Positions 63,511 to 64,000 of a DNA stretch of 64,000 nt are shown here, piece after piece. Every line of letters begins with the position of its first letter. Within the stretch, counting starts at the first letter, position 1. Position numbers and translations under genes: made by a program. Source of the DNA: Burkholderia plantarii (GTDB taxonomy: Bacteria; Pseudomonadota; Gammaproteobacteria; Burkholderiales; Burkholderiaceae); the NCBI RefSeq assembly GCF_001411805.1, contig NZ_CP007213.1:2790001-2854000 (forward strand). Direction: 5' to 3'. Under the pieces are notes generated by a model that saw only the letters and a list, made by a program, of their open reading frames with translations, did not search any database and was not told the DNA's origin.

Positions 63511-64000
63511 ATGCATCCGCACCCCGTCGCCGGTCCGTCCGTCTCGCTGCGCCGCTACGGCGTGGCCGAGGCGTCGGACCTCCACGACTTCCATCAGGTC
63601 GTGCTCGGCGTGGACGGCACGATGGTGATGGCCGTCGACGGCGTGGCCGAGCGCATCGACGGCCGGTGCGCCTGGCTGATTCCGGCCGGCGCGCGCCACG
63701 ACTACGCGGGCCTCGGCCCGAATCGTCAACTGGTGCTGGATCTGCCGGTGGCCTCGCTGGCCGTGCCCGAACGGCTGTTCGACCGCGCGCGGCCGTTCGT
63801 GCTGACGCCGGCGCTCGGCGCGCTGGTGGATGAACTGGCGGGCGCGCTGGTGGACAGGGGCGCCGCGCGCGGCGCCGAAGCCGCCATGCATGCGCCGCCG
63901 CCCCGGCTCCACTGGCAGGCCGCGACGCGACTCTGCGAGGCGCTGCTCGGCACGCCGCCCGGGCGCGGCGGCGGCGCCGGCCTCGATTTCGCGCGGATCG
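63511..64000 (+). CDS. AraC-family regulator, N-terminal part (runs off window)
   Basis: 163 codons are visible to the right edge. The N-terminus is a cupin-like sensor domain (LHDFHQVVLGVDGTMVMAVDG; CAWLIPAGARHDYAGLG), the pattern of AraC-type regulators. The DNA-binding helix-turn-helix pair should follow outside the window. It is transcribed in the same direction as the FKBP gene, 56 bases downstream. Confidence 0.7.
   Translation, partial: MHPHPVAGPSVSLRRYGVAEASDLHDFHQVVLGVDGTMVMAVDGVAERIDGRCAWLIPAGARHDYAGLGPNRQLVLDLPVASLAVPERLFDRARPFVLTPALGALVDELAGALVDRGAARGAEAAMHAPPPRLHWQAATRLCEALLGTPPGRGGGAGLDFARI

Noticed and set aside
1..64000. Insertion sequences, rRNA genes and secondary-metabolite clusters
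   Set aside because: Looked for transposase motifs, rRNA-like stretches and NRPS/PKS domains; none were seen. The only mobile DNA is the prophage relic.

Overview
The window is a high-GC chromosomal segment that most resembles Burkholderia. This is inferred from protein recognition and gene order (rpsU-yqeY-dnaG-rpoD, the FolE2-type GTP cyclohydrolase, OhrR/Ohr, a BPSS1780-family membrane protein, APH-fold homoserine kinase), not from a database search. Species was not determined.

Layout. Positions 1-11.4 kb hold core genes: the macromolecular-synthesis cluster rpsU/yqeY/dnaG/rpoD on the minus strand, an HI0933-type flavoprotein, tsaD, folE2, and the isoprenoid genes dxs-ispA-xseB. Positions 11.5-22.4 kb hold a Rieske oxygenase, a mercaptopyruvate-type sulfurtransferase, a Tat-exported dienelactone hydrolase, a type II NADH dehydrogenase, polA, a LOG-family gene divergent from polA, and a FUSC-family membrane protein. 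A small secreted protein and a broken family 18 glycosidase follow.

Positions 23.83-34.44 kb are a foreign, mostly lower-GC insertion bounded by a 40-bp repeat (38 of 40 identical) of the 3' end of amn. It is a deleted P2/phiCTX-like prophage. What remains is attL, a cargo region (OLD-family ATPase/TOPRIM protein, HicAB toxin-antitoxin, two low-GC proteins of which one carries a HEPN RNase motif), two cos-like boxes, the portal gene Q, a frameshifted terminase gene P, and a reading frame fusing the start of scaffold gene O to the end of the integrase, then attR. One internal deletion from O into int would explain this order. The element looks immobilised while keeping genes typical of anti-phage or addiction functions.

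Positions 34.4-64 kb return to chromosomal content: amn, a DUF2782 protein with thrB, the OhrR/Ohr peroxide-response pair, a PHB-depolymerase-type esterase, PAP2, CYTH/CHAD, EamA and CNNM/CBS membrane proteins, a LysR/NAD-epimerase divergent pair, a TreZ-like protein that has lost its catalytic residues, a RES/Xre toxin-antitoxin module with a clear operator, an atypical response regulator lacking the phospho-acceptor Asp, a BaeS/BaeR-like two-component pair, a decayed sugar-phosphate isomerase gene, an FKBP-type isomerase and the start of an AraC-type regulator.

The most interesting items are the prophage relic and its cargo, the duplicated cos-like box around hicAB, the O-int fusion, the TreZ-like pseudoenzyme and the Asp-less response regulator.
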